Assembly (NCBI GenBank): GCA_910578885.1
Contig: CAJTSH010000005.1
Coordinates: 49,788 to 113,787 of the forward strand
DNA length: 64,000 nucleotides
From: an uncultured Lachnospiraceae bacterium
Lineage (GTDB): Bacteria; Bacillota; Clostridia; Lachnospirales; Lachnospiraceae
Direction: 5' to 3'
The number at the start of each line of letters is the position of its first letter. Positions within the stretch are counted from its first letter, which is position 1. Under the pieces are notes generated by a model. The model did not search any database and was not told the origin of the DNA. It saw only the letters and a list, made by a program, of their open reading frames with translations. A program made the position numbers and the translations under genes. This document shows, piece by piece, positions 9,742 through 18,132 of the stretch.

Positions 9742-9766
9742 TAGTCCTATCACGACTTTTTATAAT
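9737..9766 (+). promoter_or_regulatory. Probable promoter of the XRE gene
   Basis: A perfect TATAAT at 9761-9766 is preceded at about 18 bp by a weak TTCAAT. Operator 2 occupies the spacer, consistent with autorepression. AGAGGAAA at 9768-9775 and AAAGGA at 9780-9785 are possible ribosome-site remnants before the start at 9797. Confidence 0.5.
9741..9759. promoter_or_regulatory. Operator 2, imperfect copy
   Basis: ATAGTCCTATCACGACTTT matches operator 1 at 15 of 19 positions. Its centre is 25 bp from that of operator 1. It lies directly before the TATAAT at 9761-9766 that probably serves the XRE gene. Confidence 0.6.
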
Positions 9767-9796
9767 AAGAGGAAAAAGCAAAGGATTATTTCATAA

Positions 9797-10003
9797 ATGA
9801 TATATATAAACATCAGAAATCTCAGAGAAGACCACGATAAGACCCAGCAGGAGCTGGCAGAATATTTGCACGTCAGGCAGACCACCTATTCCAAGTACGA
9901 ATTAGGCAAAATCAATATTCCCATAGAAGTGTTTATAAAACTTGCCGATTATTATGACGTAACGGTCGATTATCTCCTCGGCAGAACAAATAAGAAAAAA
10001 TAG
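9797..10003 (+). CDS. Small XRE-family (Cro/C1-type) transcriptional regulator
   Basis: 68 residues, almost entirely one helix-turn-helix domain. The pattern TQQELAEYLHVRQTTYSKYE is the HTH and KLADYYDVTVDYLLGR the usual C-terminal helix; there is no sensor domain. It is divergent from the leucine-rich surface-protein operon, with two operators between. The simplest reading is a repressor of its own gene and of the surface-protein operon. The inducing signal is not visible and may be a second protein encoded elsewhere. Stand-alone HTH proteins of this size are common in Lachnospiraceae. Confidence 0.85.
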   Translation: MIYINIRNLREDHDKTQQELAEYLHVRQTTYSKYELGKINIPIEVFIKLADYYDVTVDYLLGRTNKKK

Positions 10004-10065
10004 CATCTATATAAAGAAACATTTACTATTTAATCACAATGAATACCAGTTCTAGTCAAATTTAC

Positions 10066-10107
10066 CGATAGAAGAATTTTGTTTCTTTTGATTTACCTCT
10101 TCTATCG
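10066..10107 (+). terminator. Inverted repeat after the XRE gene
   Basis: A 10-bp perfect stem (CGATAGAAGA / TCTTCTATCG) with a 22-nt loop, 62 bp after the XRE stop. There is no T-tract, so it may be a processing or weak termination signal. Confidence 0.3.
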
Positions 10108-10154
10108 CCATCATTCTTATAATTACCGTTCACATATTTGATACATCATTCCAT

Positions 10155-10183
10155 TTGTCCACACCAACATTTTATAGTATAAT
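10155..10183 (+). promoter_or_regulatory. Promoter of the apbE-type gene
   Basis: TTGTCC, 17 bp, TATAAT; about 80 bp upstream of the ATG at 10263. Confidence 0.7.
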
Positions 10184-10262
10184 CGTAGCAGAATAACTTC
10201 ACATAATCTTGGAATATCACAAGTTATCCCACAAACACACACATAGAAATCGAGGAAAACCC

Positions 10263-11297
10263 ATGACAAAACACTCCTATACCATCAAACAAATACAAAT
10301 ATCCGCCCTTCTGGCTCTACTCCTACTCTCACTCACCCTATGCTCTGGCTGCACCCAAAAACCGCAGGAACCCATCTCCAAAACCGGCTTTTACTTCGAC
10401 ACAGTAATCACCCTCACGCTCTACGACTCCCAGCAGGAAGAACTATTAGAAGACTGTTTCGCCCTAGCCGATAAGTATGAGAAAATGCTGAGTGCAACCA
10501 TTGATTCCAGTGACGTTTCAAACATCAATCATGCAGAAGGACAGCCGGTAACAGTCAATCCGGAAACCCTCGAATTATTGCAAAAGGGCTTGGCATACGG
10601 TACTTTAAGCGAAGGACGTTTTGATGTGACCATCGGAAACCTCTCCTCCCTTTGGAATTTTACCGAAAATGATGGCGTGGTTCCAGATGATACCGAAATA
10701 AAAACAGCCGTTTCCACCGTAGATTACCGAAATGTTGAAATCAGCGGCAATCAGGTATCATTACGCAATCCGGAGTCTGACATTGATTTAGGCGGAATCG
10801 CCAAAGGCTATATTGCCGATAAGATGAAGGAATATTTGTTGGAACAGGGCGTCACTTCCGGCATTATCAATTTAGGCGGAAATGTCTTGGTAATCGGTGC
10901 CAAAACGGACAATACCCCCTTTACCATTGGAATCCAGACCCCCTTTGATTCGGAGGGCAGCTCAATTGCCACGGTAAAGATAAAAGACATGACCGTGGTA
11001 AGCTCTGGTGTATATGAACGATACTTTACCATAGATGACAAGCTGTATCACCACATTTTAGATACTTCTACCGGTTATCCTTATGACAACGGTCTCTTAA
11101 GCGTGTCTATCATTTGCCGGAATTCAGTAGACGGGGACGGGCTCAGCACTACCTGCTTTTCCCTTGGTCTGGAAAAAGGAATGGAACTGGTGGAATCTCT
11201 TGAGAATACGGAAGCTATTTTTATCACTTCCGATTATGAGATTCACACCAGTTCCGGAATTGGAGAAACGATTCCATTTGAACTTATGATGCACTGA
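10263..11297 (+). CDS. apbE: FAD:protein FMN transferase (ApbE family), lipoprotein
   Basis: 344 residues from the ATG at 10263, which has GAGG eight bases before it; an in-frame ATG at 10209 lacks a ribosome site. A lipoprotein signal ends in LCSGC (Cys30). ApbE enzymes use FAD and Mg2+ to attach FMN through a phosphoester bond to Thr or Ser in flavoprotein targets. Family motifs visible are FDTVITLTLYD near the N terminus, GRFDVTIG, DLGGIAKGYIAD, INLGGN and HHILDTSTG. The Rnf operon starts 1.5 kb away, and RnfG and RnfD both carry the SGAT acceptor motif, so flavinylation of Rnf is the likely job. The end overlaps the convergent MATE gene by 14 bp. Confidence 0.92.
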   Translation: MTKHSYTIKQIQISALLALLLLSLTLCSGCTQKPQEPISKTGFYFDTVITLTLYDSQQEELLEDCFALADKYEKMLSATIDSSDVSNINHAEGQPVTVNPETLELLQKGLAYGTLSEGRFDVTIGNLSSLWNFTENDGVVPDDTEIKTAVSTVDYRNVEISGNQVSLRNPESDIDLGGIAKGYIADKMKEYLLEQGVTSGIINLGGNVLVIGAKTDNTPFTIGIQTPFDSEGSSIATVKIKDMTVVSSGVYERYFTIDDKLYHHILDTSTGYPYDNGLLSVSIICRNSVDGDGLSTTCFSLGLEKGMELVESLENTEAIFITSDYEIHTSSGIGETIPFELMMH

Positions 11298-12675
11298 GGT
11301 TGTTCACCCATACCCGCTTTTTCACAAGAATGAAACCTATTAAGCATTTCACAATTTCTGTCAGCTGACAGATAAAGTATACCTGAAATATCGGAAAATC
11401 CGTCTGGTACACCAAGAACATTGCAAGCGGAATGCAGACCAGCCACACATACACGCTGTCAAACAAAAATGTTACCATCGTTTTGCCGCCGGAGCGCAAG
11501 GTAAAGTATGCCGCATGGGTGAATGCGTACAGCGGCATACACGCCGACGCCACGATAATAAATTCCGACGCCAGCTTCCTTACAGTCTCGGAGGTATTAT
11601 AAATCCGCGGAAACAGCGGCGCAATCAGTATCATAATCGTTCCGATAATAAAACAGCTGAATACAGAAAAAGTGATCATTTTCCGGTCCGTATCCACCGC
11701 CTCTTCTAATTTTCCTGCTCCAAGAAGCTGTCCGACCATAATCGCAATCGCACTTCCCATAGCGATAAATACCACATTGAACAGATTAGATACAGTTCCC
11801 GATATATTCAGTCCTGCGACAACCTCCAGCCCCCGGTTTGAATAGGTCTGATTAAGCACTGCCATTCCAGCCGCCCACATCGTTTCATTCATCAGCAGCG
11901 GCAATCCCTTGATAATAATCTGTTTTGCCAGTCTTGCCGGCACATACAGACTCTCAAAGGCGTGAACAATAAACGGATTCTTTTCCTTATGATGATGCGT
12001 CCACCATATGACAATGACACATTCCACAACCCTTGAAAGCACAGTCGCAGCTGCTGCTCCGAAAACGCCCAGCTCCGGGAAACCAAATTTACCGTAAATC
12101 AACAGATAGTCAAATACAAGATTCACAACAACTGCGGTCACGCCTGCCTTCATCGGTAAAATCGTCTCTCCCGTCTCCCTCAATGTCTGGGTATAGGACT
12201 GGGCTATGGCATAGGGAATCATCCCCGGCATGACCACCAGCAGATATTCTCTTGCGTATTCCGCTGTCGCCACAATATCCCCTGCGTCTGTTCCTTCGTG
12301 CAGGAAATACTGTACCACTTGTCCTCCCAGCGTGAGAAATAAAACCATCCAGATTGCAGACAATGCCAGACAGACAATCAATTTGAAGCGAAATGCATAC
12401 CGAACGCCTTCATTGTCTCCCTTTCCATAGAACTGGGCGCCAAAGATTCCCGCACCGCTTACGGCGCCAAAAATCCCAATATTGTACACCAACATCAATT
12501 GATTGACAATTGCCACTCCTGACATCTGCTCTGTTCCAATCCGTCCCACCATAATATTATCCAGCAGACTGACCAAATTTGTAATTCCGTTTTGCACCAT
12601 AATCGGAACTGCAACGAGCAATACCACTTTATAAAAGTGTTTGTCCCCAATAAATTTTTTAAGAAATTGCTTCAA
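11284..12675 (-). CDS. MATE-family multidrug/sodium antiporter
   Basis: 463 residues if translation starts at the TTG at 12675, nine bases after AAAGGAG. A reading from the ATG at 12720 would put the ribosome site inside the gene. Twelve hydrophobic segments and the pattern PIMVQNGITNLVSLLDNIMVG near the N terminus, repeated in the second half, identify a MATE exporter. Members exchange cationic or other toxic compounds for Na+ or H+; the substrate here is unknown. A consensus promoter lies at 12744-12772. The 3' end overlaps apbE tail to tail, leaving no space for a terminator. Confidence 0.88.
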   Translation of the reverse strand: MKQFLKKFIGDKHFYKVVLLVAVPIMVQNGITNLVSLLDNIMVGRIGTEQMSGVAIVNQLMLVYNIGIFGAVSGAGIFGAQFYGKGDNEGVRYAFRFKLIVCLALSAIWMVLFLTLGGQVVQYFLHEGTDAGDIVATAEYAREYLLVVMPGMIPYAIAQSYTQTLRETGETILPMKAGVTAVVVNLVFDYLLIYGKFGFPELGVFGAAAATVLSRVVECVIVIWWTHHHKEKNPFIVHAFESLYVPARLAKQIIIKGLPLLMNETMWAAGMAVLNQTYSNRGLEVVAGLNISGTVSNLFNVVFIAMGSAIAIMVGQLLGAGKLEEAVDTDRKMITFSVFSCFIIGTIMILIAPLFPRIYNTSETVRKLASEFIIVASACMPLYAFTHAAYFTLRSGGKTMVTFLFDSVYVWLVCIPLAMFLVYQTDFPIFQVYFICQLTEIVKCLIGFILVKKRVWVNNLSAS

Positions 12676-12705
12676 TATCACCAACTCCTTTCTAATAGTA
12701 ATACG

Positions 12706-12767
12706 AAAAAAACACAGCATCCGTTAGAAGTGTGATAGAGAACATTCTAACATCTACTGTGTTTTTT
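12706..12767 (-). terminator. Terminator-like hairpin between rnfB and the MATE gene
   Basis: On the minus strand, A-rich AAAAAACACAG pairs with CTGTGTTTTTTT, and inside it GTTAGAA pairs with TTCTAAC. The structure ends in a seven-T run. It would stop transcripts coming from rnfB. Its 5' arm contains the -10 box of the MATE promoter, so MATE transcripts begin inside it and lack the 5' arm. The reverse strand also ends in a T-run. Confidence 0.6.
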
Positions 12768-12772
12768 CTCAA
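12744..12772 (-). promoter_or_regulatory. Promoter of the MATE gene
   Basis: TTGAGA (12767-12772), 17 bp, TAGAAT (12744-12749) on the minus strand; 5/6 matches to each consensus box. Confidence 0.7.
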
Positions 12773-12813
12773 GCTATTCTTTCCTAATACTGCTTTGTTT
12801 ACCTGAATACATC

Positions 12814-13605
12814 CTATAAAATAATCTTCTTCGGACACTTCTGGGCACAAATACCACAGCCGGTACACTTGCTCTGATCAATGTATGCTACATTATCAAC
12901 AACATGCACAGCATCACTTTCACAGTTCTTCTCGCATAAGTGACAGCCAATACAGCCTACGGAACATGCCTTCATGACATCCTTGCCCTTATCCTTCGAG
13001 CTGCACTGTACCAGATGCTTTGCCTCATATGGTACAAGCTCAATCAGGTTCTTCGGACATGCAGCCACACATTTTCCACATGCTTTGCAGGCTTCTTTAT
13101 CTACCAGCGCAATGCCGTCTACGATATGAATCGCATCAAACGGACACGCCTTCACGCAGCTTCCGTAACCAAGACACCCGTAATTACAGGTCTTAGCTCC
13201 ACCGCCGGGTACAAATGCCATAGACGCACAATCTTCCACGCCTGTATACCGGTAATCTTGATTCGCTTTCTCGCAGTTTCCGGCGCACTTTACAAATGCC
13301 GTCATCCGTGTGCTTTCCCCGGCAGCGATGCCCATAATCTCACCGACCTTTTCACCGACCGGTGCACCGCCGACAGGACATCCATTCACCGGAGCTTCTC
13401 CCTTGACGATAGCCGCAGCAAGACCTGAACATCCTGCATAACCGCAGCCGCCGCAGTTATTTCCGGGAAGCACACCTAAAATAGCTTCTTCTCTCTCATC
13501 TACTTCTACTTTGAACTTTTCTCCCGAGATTCCGAGGAAAAATCCAATAAAAAGGCCTACACCGCCGACAATGGCGGCTGCAATTACAATTGCAACTATA
13601 TCCAT
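12814..13605 (-). CDS. rnfB: Rnf complex subunit RnfB (ferredoxin-type electron entry)
   Basis: 263 residues. An N-terminal membrane helix (about 3-26) is followed by a four-cysteine cluster domain (CGGCGYAGC plus a later CPVGG). Further ferredoxin-like Cys patterns follow: CLGYGSCVKACP, CKACGKCVAACP, CIGCHLCEKNC and CTGCGICAQKCP. RnfB takes electrons from reduced ferredoxin and feeds the ion-pumping ferredoxin:NAD+ oxidoreductase. It is the last gene of rnfCDGEAB, 12 bp after rnfA, with AGGAGG before the start. The long C-terminal series of clusters is typical of the clostridial form. Confidence 0.95.
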   Translation of the reverse strand: MDIVAIVIAAAIVGGVGLFIGFFLGISGEKFKVEVDEREEAILGVLPGNNCGGCGYAGCSGLAAAIVKGEAPVNGCPVGGAPVGEKVGEIMGIAAGESTRMTAFVKCAGNCEKANQDYRYTGVEDCASMAFVPGGGAKTCNYGCLGYGSCVKACPFDAIHIVDGIALVDKEACKACGKCVAACPKNLIELVPYEAKHLVQCSSKDKGKDVMKACSVGCIGCHLCEKNCESDAVHVVDNVAYIDQSKCTGCGICAQKCPKKIIL

Positions 13606-13617
13606 CTTTTTTTCCTC

Positions 13618-14193
13618 CTAAATCATTCCCGAGAATCCCATAAACGCAATCGACATCAGACAAGCAGTAATCAAAACAATTGCCGTGCCCTTGAATGGTT
13701 TCGGGATATCGTTATATTCAATTTTTTCGCGGACTCCCGCCATAATTGTAATGGCAATGAAGAATCCGACTGCGGTTGCAAGACCGTTTACAACACCTTC
13801 CAAAATATTGTATTCCTTCGTTACGTTAGTCAATGCCACGCCAAGCACAGCACAGTTGGTTGTAATCAACGGGAGGAACACGCCAAGACTTTGATACAAG
13901 GACGGGATAGACTTCTTTAAGAACATCTCTACGAACTGTACCAATGCAGCAATGACAAGAATAAATACAATTGTCTGCAAATACTGCGTATCGGTTGGCG
14001 TCAATATAAATTTATAAATCAAAGATGTCACAAATGAGGAAATCGTAATAACAAAGATTACGGCTCCGCCCATTCCGGCAGCAGTTTCCGTCTTCTTAGA
14101 TACACCCAAAAACGGACAGATACCCAAGAACTGACTTAATACAACGTTATTGACAATGGCAGAACCAATTGCAAGCAATAATAATGTTTTCAT
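13618..14193 (-). CDS. rnfA: Rnf complex membrane subunit RnfA
   Basis: 191 residues and six membrane segments. The N-terminal VLSQFLGICPFLGVSKK holds one of the conserved cysteines and CAVLGVAL in the middle the other; these bind an intramembrane iron centre between RnfA and RnfE in characterised Rnf/Nqr complexes. It is homologous to RnfE. It moves electrons across the membrane as part of the Na+- or H+-translocating Rnf complex. Start preceded by AGGAGG; 14 bp after rnfE. Confidence 0.95.
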   Translation of the reverse strand: MKTLLLLAIGSAIVNNVVLSQFLGICPFLGVSKKTETAAGMGGAVIFVITISSFVTSLIYKFILTPTDTQYLQTIVFILVIAALVQFVEMFLKKSIPSLYQSLGVFLPLITTNCAVLGVALTNVTKEYNILEGVVNGLATAVGFFIAITIMAGVREKIEYNDIPKPFKGTAIVLITACLMSIAFMGFSGMI

Positions 14194-14207
14194 CCGTATC
14201 TATCCTC

Positions 14208-14915
14208 CTATTCTGATTTACCGCTTTCTTTTCTTCCCGTGCAGAGCGCTGACTGATTACAGCCCGCACAGTCACCTGTCAGACAACCGGACGGAGCTGC
14301 AAGCGGTTTGCCTTTCGCCTCCATCTTATCTCTCACAATGTTCATAACTGCCACCAGACAGGCCAATACAAGGAAAGCTCCCGGCGCCATAACGAAAATG
14401 GTAATCGGAGTAAACCATTCCAGAGAAAGAACCTGAATCCCAAACAACTGACCTGCGCCCAAAATCTCACGGATAATACCGATACAGGTCAAACCAAAGG
14501 TAAATCCAAGTCCCATACCGATTCCGTCAAAGATAGAAGGTACAATCGGATTCTTGGAGGCATAGCTCTCCGCACGTCCAAGGATAATACAGTTTACAAC
14601 AATCAATGGAATATAGACACCGAGCTGATTTGCCAAATCCGGTGTATATGCCTTCATGATAAACTCAACCATTGTAACAAGCGATGCCACGATAACAATA
14701 TACGCAGGCATCCTCACTCCGTTCGGAATTACCTTTCGGAATGCGGAAATCAATAAGTTTGCACAAACTAATACAACTGTCGTAGAAAGTCCCATTCCCA
14801 GTCCATTCATTGCTCCGGTCGTAACTGCAAGCGTCGGACACATACCAAGCATAAGTACAAAGGTAGGGTTTTCCTTAATAATACCATTATATAAACGTTC
14901 TAAATTCTTATTCAC
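14208..14915 (-). CDS. rnfE: Rnf complex membrane subunit RnfE with Cys-rich tail
   Basis: 235 residues from a GTG at 14915, nine bases after AGGAGG; this GTG shares one base with the rnfG stop. Six membrane segments; MLGMCPTLAVT and VNCIILGRAE carry the family cysteines. It partners RnfA. Unusually, the cytosolic C terminus (about 208-235) contains four cysteines in CLTGDCAGCNQSALC followed by charged residues. RnfE of E. coli or Vibrio type has no such tail as far as I know. It could bind metal or a cluster, or may be a clade trait without function. Confidence 0.93.
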   Translation of the reverse strand: MNKNLERLYNGIIKENPTFVLMLGMCPTLAVTTGAMNGLGMGLSTTVVLVCANLLISAFRKVIPNGVRMPAYIVIVASLVTMVEFIMKAYTPDLANQLGVYIPLIVVNCIILGRAESYASKNPIVPSIFDGIGMGLGFTFGLTCIGIIREILGAGQLFGIQVLSLEWFTPITIFVMAPGAFLVLACLVAVMNIVRDKMEAKGKPLAAPSGCLTGDCAGCNQSALCTGRKESGKSE

Positions 14916-15526
14916 TATTGCGCACCTCCTTCCAAAATGCCGTGGAAGTATGTAATACAAGCATTTACACCGTTCGTCATCGCTCTTGAAGTGATGGTCG
15001 CACCGGAAATAGATTCAATCTCACTTTCCGCAGCCGGGGTCTGCTTTACAACCGAAAAGCTGTCTACCTGTTTATTCGCAAACTGACTGGAAAACTCTTC
15101 ATTTTTCGCCTTGTCTCCAAGTCCCGGCGTCTCTGCAATACTGGTGATGGAATAACCGTTCACTGTGCCGTCATTTGTAATTCCCACCGAAAATGTGATA
15201 TTCGCCTGACTTGCATCCTTTGCGGTCACGGTAATGACATACCCGATCTCATTGCCGCTCTTGTCCTTGGCAATCTGGACATCCTCGATCTCATCATTGT
15301 ATCCGTTTTCCTCCATCAGCTTCACAGCTTCCTCTTCATCAAAGCCGCCATAGGCTTCAAAGCTCTCTGCGTCCGAGAACACCTGCTGAAATGCCGCCCG
15401 GGTCTTTGCCTCGTCAGCCGCCGCAATCGGGTCTTTGGTAATCCCATAGACAGCTCCCAAAACAAAGCCAAGAACTAAGGTGAATGCCGTCAAAATCAAT
15501 GCGTCGTGCACAATTTTCTTATTCAT
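14915..15526 (-). CDS. rnfG: Rnf complex subunit RnfG (covalent FMN)
   Basis: 203 residues with one N-terminal membrane helix (about 8-28) and an extracytoplasmic FMN-binding domain. The motif ESISGATITSRAM near residue 175 contains the SGAT acceptor whose Thr receives FMN from ApbE. It passes electrons between flavin sites in the Rnf complex. The start (GGAGGGGAAGAAGC before ATG) overlaps the end of rnfD by 8 bp, indicating translational coupling. Confidence 0.94.
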   Translation of the reverse strand: MNKKIVHDALILTAFTLVLGFVLGAVYGITKDPIAAADEAKTRAAFQQVFSDAESFEAYGGFDEEEAVKLMEENGYNDEIEDVQIAKDKSGNEIGYVITVTAKDASQANITFSVGITNDGTVNGYSITSIAETPGLGDKAKNEEFSSQFANKQVDSFSVVKQTPAAESEIESISGATITSRAMTNGVNACITYFHGILEGGAQ

Positions 15527-16460
15527 GCTTCTTCCCCTCCTTTACCTGACCAAAGGCTCTTGGAATTGTAATCTTCTCAATCATCGGTACAAGCAGGTTG
15601 CTTAAAATAATTGCAAAAGATACGCCTTCTGCATTTGCTCCAAAGCAGCGGAACAGACCAGTCAGGACACCAAGACAGACACCGAATAAAATCTTTCCTC
15701 CCGGCGTAATCGGAGATGTCACATAATCGGTCGCCATAAAGAAAGCGCCTAACATCAGACCGCCGCCGCAAAGCTGTGCCACGATATAATTTGCATCCAA
15801 TCCATGTCCGCCAAATAGCAGCATAAAAATCACAAATGTCACAATATACGTTCCGGGAATCCGAAGGTCAATCACGCCCATGAGAATCAGGAAAATTGCA
15901 CCCAGCAAAATTGCAATCGTGCAAGTCTCACCGATTGTTCCTGCAGTTCTTCCAATCAGCATATCCATTGTATTGTATGCTTCGCCATTCCGTATCGCTG
16001 CAAGCGGCGTTGCCCCGGAATACGAATCAATCGTAAAATTCGTCATGTTTGCAGCAAACGCAATCAACAGGAAACATCTTGCTCCCAGCGCAGGATTCAT
16101 AAAGTTTTGTCCCAGTCCGCCGAACAGACATTTCACAACGATAATGGCAAATGCGCCGCCGATGACTGCCTGCCACCAAGGAAGTGTAGCCGGAAGGTTC
16201 AGTGCCAGAAGAAGTCCGGTCACTACCGCACTCAAATCTGTAATCGTGCTCTTTTTATGTACAATCTTGTTGTATACCCATTCAGAAACAACGCAGGTTG
16301 CGATTGTCACCAAAATCAACACCAATGCTTTATAACCAAAATTGTAAATACCAAATATACTTGTCGGCAGCAATGCAATAATAACATAGAGCATGATTCT
16401 GCTGGTCGTATCTTTGGAACGTACATGTGGTGATGATGATACGTTGTATAACTCACTCAC
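15519..16460 (-). CDS. rnfD: Rnf complex membrane subunit RnfD (covalent FMN)
   Basis: 313 residues, multiple membrane segments (about 25-300). The start is GTG at 16460, preceded by GAGGTGG. SYSGATPLAAI (about residue 148) is the flavinylation motif of RnfD/NqrB. The extended membrane domain forms part of the ion path. Encoded second in the operon, 54 bp after rnfC. Confidence 0.94.
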   Translation of the reverse strand: MSELYNVSSSPHVRSKDTTSRIMLYVIIALLPTSIFGIYNFGYKALVLILVTIATCVVSEWVYNKIVHKKSTITDLSAVVTGLLLALNLPATLPWWQAVIGGAFAIIVVKCLFGGLGQNFMNPALGARCFLLIAFAANMTNFTIDSYSGATPLAAIRNGEAYNTMDMLIGRTAGTIGETCTIAILLGAIFLILMGVIDLRIPGTYIVTFVIFMLLFGGHGLDANYIVAQLCGGGLMLGAFFMATDYVTSPITPGGKILFGVCLGVLTGLFRCFGANAEGVSFAIILSNLLVPMIEKITIPRAFGQVKEGKKHE

Positions 16461-16514
16461 AGTAATCCACCTCTTTCTTAGTTTGTTAATTGTAATGCTT
16501 TTGTTCAGCCATTA

Positions 16515-17840
16515 CTACTTTTTCCTGCGGTCTGCAAGAATCTGCTTTTTCATCGTCTTAATAGATTGTGCCAGAGGCCGCTTTGCAGGACAGATAAAGC
16601 TGCAGCTTCCACACTCTACGCATTCCATTCCATGCCATTTATCAAAAGCATCCTTTTCACCATGCTGTGCAAACTTGGAAAGTCTGGACGGAACAATCTG
16701 CTCCGGACAGGCTTCCACGCATCTGCCGCAGTTGATACATGCGGTTGCCACATTTTCTGCTTCAGCCACCTCATCCTTAGTCATACAGAGCAGCGCCGAT
16801 GTCGTCTTTGTCGTCGGAACATTTAAATCAAATAGTGCGAAGCCCATCATAGGACCACCGGAAATCACCTTCTCCGGCTGCCCTTTAAAGCCTCCCGCAG
16901 CATCCAGCAATTCCTGAAAACTGGTTCCCAGATAAAAAATGAAGTTACCCGGATCTTGTACCGCATCTCCTGTAACGGTGAATACACGGTTCATGACCGG
17001 TCTTCCCCGCTTTACTGCATTATATACAGCTACAACCGTTTCAACGTTATCAACAATACAGCCTGCATCTGCCGGAAGCATCGTAGAATTGATAGAACGC
17101 TTGGTTACCGCATAGATTAACTGACGCTCTCCACCCTGCGGATACTTGGTCAAAAGCTCTGCCACTTCAATCCTCGGCTCGTCTTTTGTCAGTTCTTTTA
17201 ATTTTGCAATGCAATCCGGCTTATTGTTCTCAATCGCAATCACGCCTTTTGCGTTGGCAAACAATTGTAAAATGATACGCAGACCCTCTACGATCTTATC
17301 CGGATCGTCTAACATGATCCGGTAATCGGAAGTCAGATATGGCTCGCACTCTGCGCCATTTACAATAATATAATCGATCTTCTCCGGTTCCTTCGGAGAT
17401 AACTTTACGTGTGTCGGGAATCCTGCGCCTCCCATACCGACAACGCCTGCATCCCTTACCTTGGATATAATTTCATCCTTAGACAGTTTACTTACATCCG
17501 CTACTGTCTGGTATTCCATCTCCCGGAATAATCCGTCACTCTCAATCACAATGGAATTCACCATATCTCCGGTTGGAACACGCCTTGGCTCAATTGCCTT
17601 TACAGTACCTGACACAGAAGATGCAATCGGAGAAGATACAAATCCACCCGCTTCCGCTATCATCTGACCTCTCAACACGGTATCGCCTACCGCTACAATC
17701 GGCTTCGCCGGCGCTCCGATATGCTGTGATAACGGAAATACCAGTTCACCTTTGGGTTGTAATAAACGTGAAGGCTTATCCTTCGATATATCCTTCCCTT
17801 CTGCGGGATGGACGCCACCTTTAAATGTTAAAAAACCCAT
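16515..17840 (-). CDS. rnfC: Rnf complex subunit RnfC (NADH/NAD+ side)
   Basis: 441 residues from the ATG at 17840 (MGFLTFKGGVHPAEGK), which has GTGAGG eight bases upstream; longer in-frame readings have no support. GGVHP is the usual RnfC N terminus. A Nqo1/51-kDa-like NADH-FMN domain (GVVGMGGAGFPTHVK, about 130-145) and an SLBB region follow. Two C-terminal 4Fe-4S patterns, CINCGRCVEACP and CVECGSCSFICP, close the protein. It exchanges electrons with NAD(H). First gene of the operon, with its own promoter at 17910-17938. Confidence 0.95.
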   Translation of the reverse strand: MGFLTFKGGVHPAEGKDISKDKPSRLLQPKGELVFPLSQHIGAPAKPIVAVGDTVLRGQMIAEAGGFVSSPIASSVSGTVKAIEPRRVPTGDMVNSIVIESDGLFREMEYQTVADVSKLSKDEIISKVRDAGVVGMGGAGFPTHVKLSPKEPEKIDYIIVNGAECEPYLTSDYRIMLDDPDKIVEGLRIILQLFANAKGVIAIENNKPDCIAKLKELTKDEPRIEVAELLTKYPQGGERQLIYAVTKRSINSTMLPADAGCIVDNVETVVAVYNAVKRGRPVMNRVFTVTGDAVQDPGNFIFYLGTSFQELLDAAGGFKGQPEKVISGGPMMGFALFDLNVPTTKTTSALLCMTKDEVAEAENVATACINCGRCVEACPEQIVPSRLSKFAQHGEKDAFDKWHGMECVECGSCSFICPAKRPLAQSIKTMKKQILADRRKK

Positions 17841-17909
17841 TTTTTGTGCCTCACTTTCTCTTCGTATTTGTACTTCACTTATGTAAAGCTGTGATAAAAC
17901 ACTGTTTTG

Positions 17910-17938
17910 ATTATAGCACAATTCTCCTGTAATGTAAC
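17910..17938 (-). promoter_or_regulatory. Promoter of the rnf operon
   Basis: On the minus strand, GTTACA (17933-17938), 17 bp, TATAAT (17910-17915), about 70 bp before rnfC. I see no clear Rex-type operator. Confidence 0.65.
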
Positions 17939-18034
17939 ACCTTTTGACAAAGTTTTTGTACATTTTTTTTACATGCCATCGATAAACGGCAAATACCAAT
18001 TCCTGCCAGCTCCCAGACATAATTCAGGAAAAAT

Positions 18035-18063
18035 TTGAAATACAGCTTTCCTTAAGCTATACT
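18035..18063 (+). promoter_or_regulatory. Promoter of the RNase H-like gene
   Basis: TTGAAA, 17 bp, TATACT; 70 bp before the ATG at 18133, which has GAGGAGG upstream. Confidence 0.65.
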
Positions 18064-18132
18064 ATATGTATATTTTAGCGTATTTGAAAAATACCCGTAT
18101 CCCAAATTTTTCCAGTATCCGAGGAGGCACAA

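Noticed and set aside
17840..18000. Rex-binding site in front of rnfC
   Set aside because: TTGTCAAAAGGTGTTACA is only loosely similar to the TTGTTAA-N4-TTAACAA consensus.
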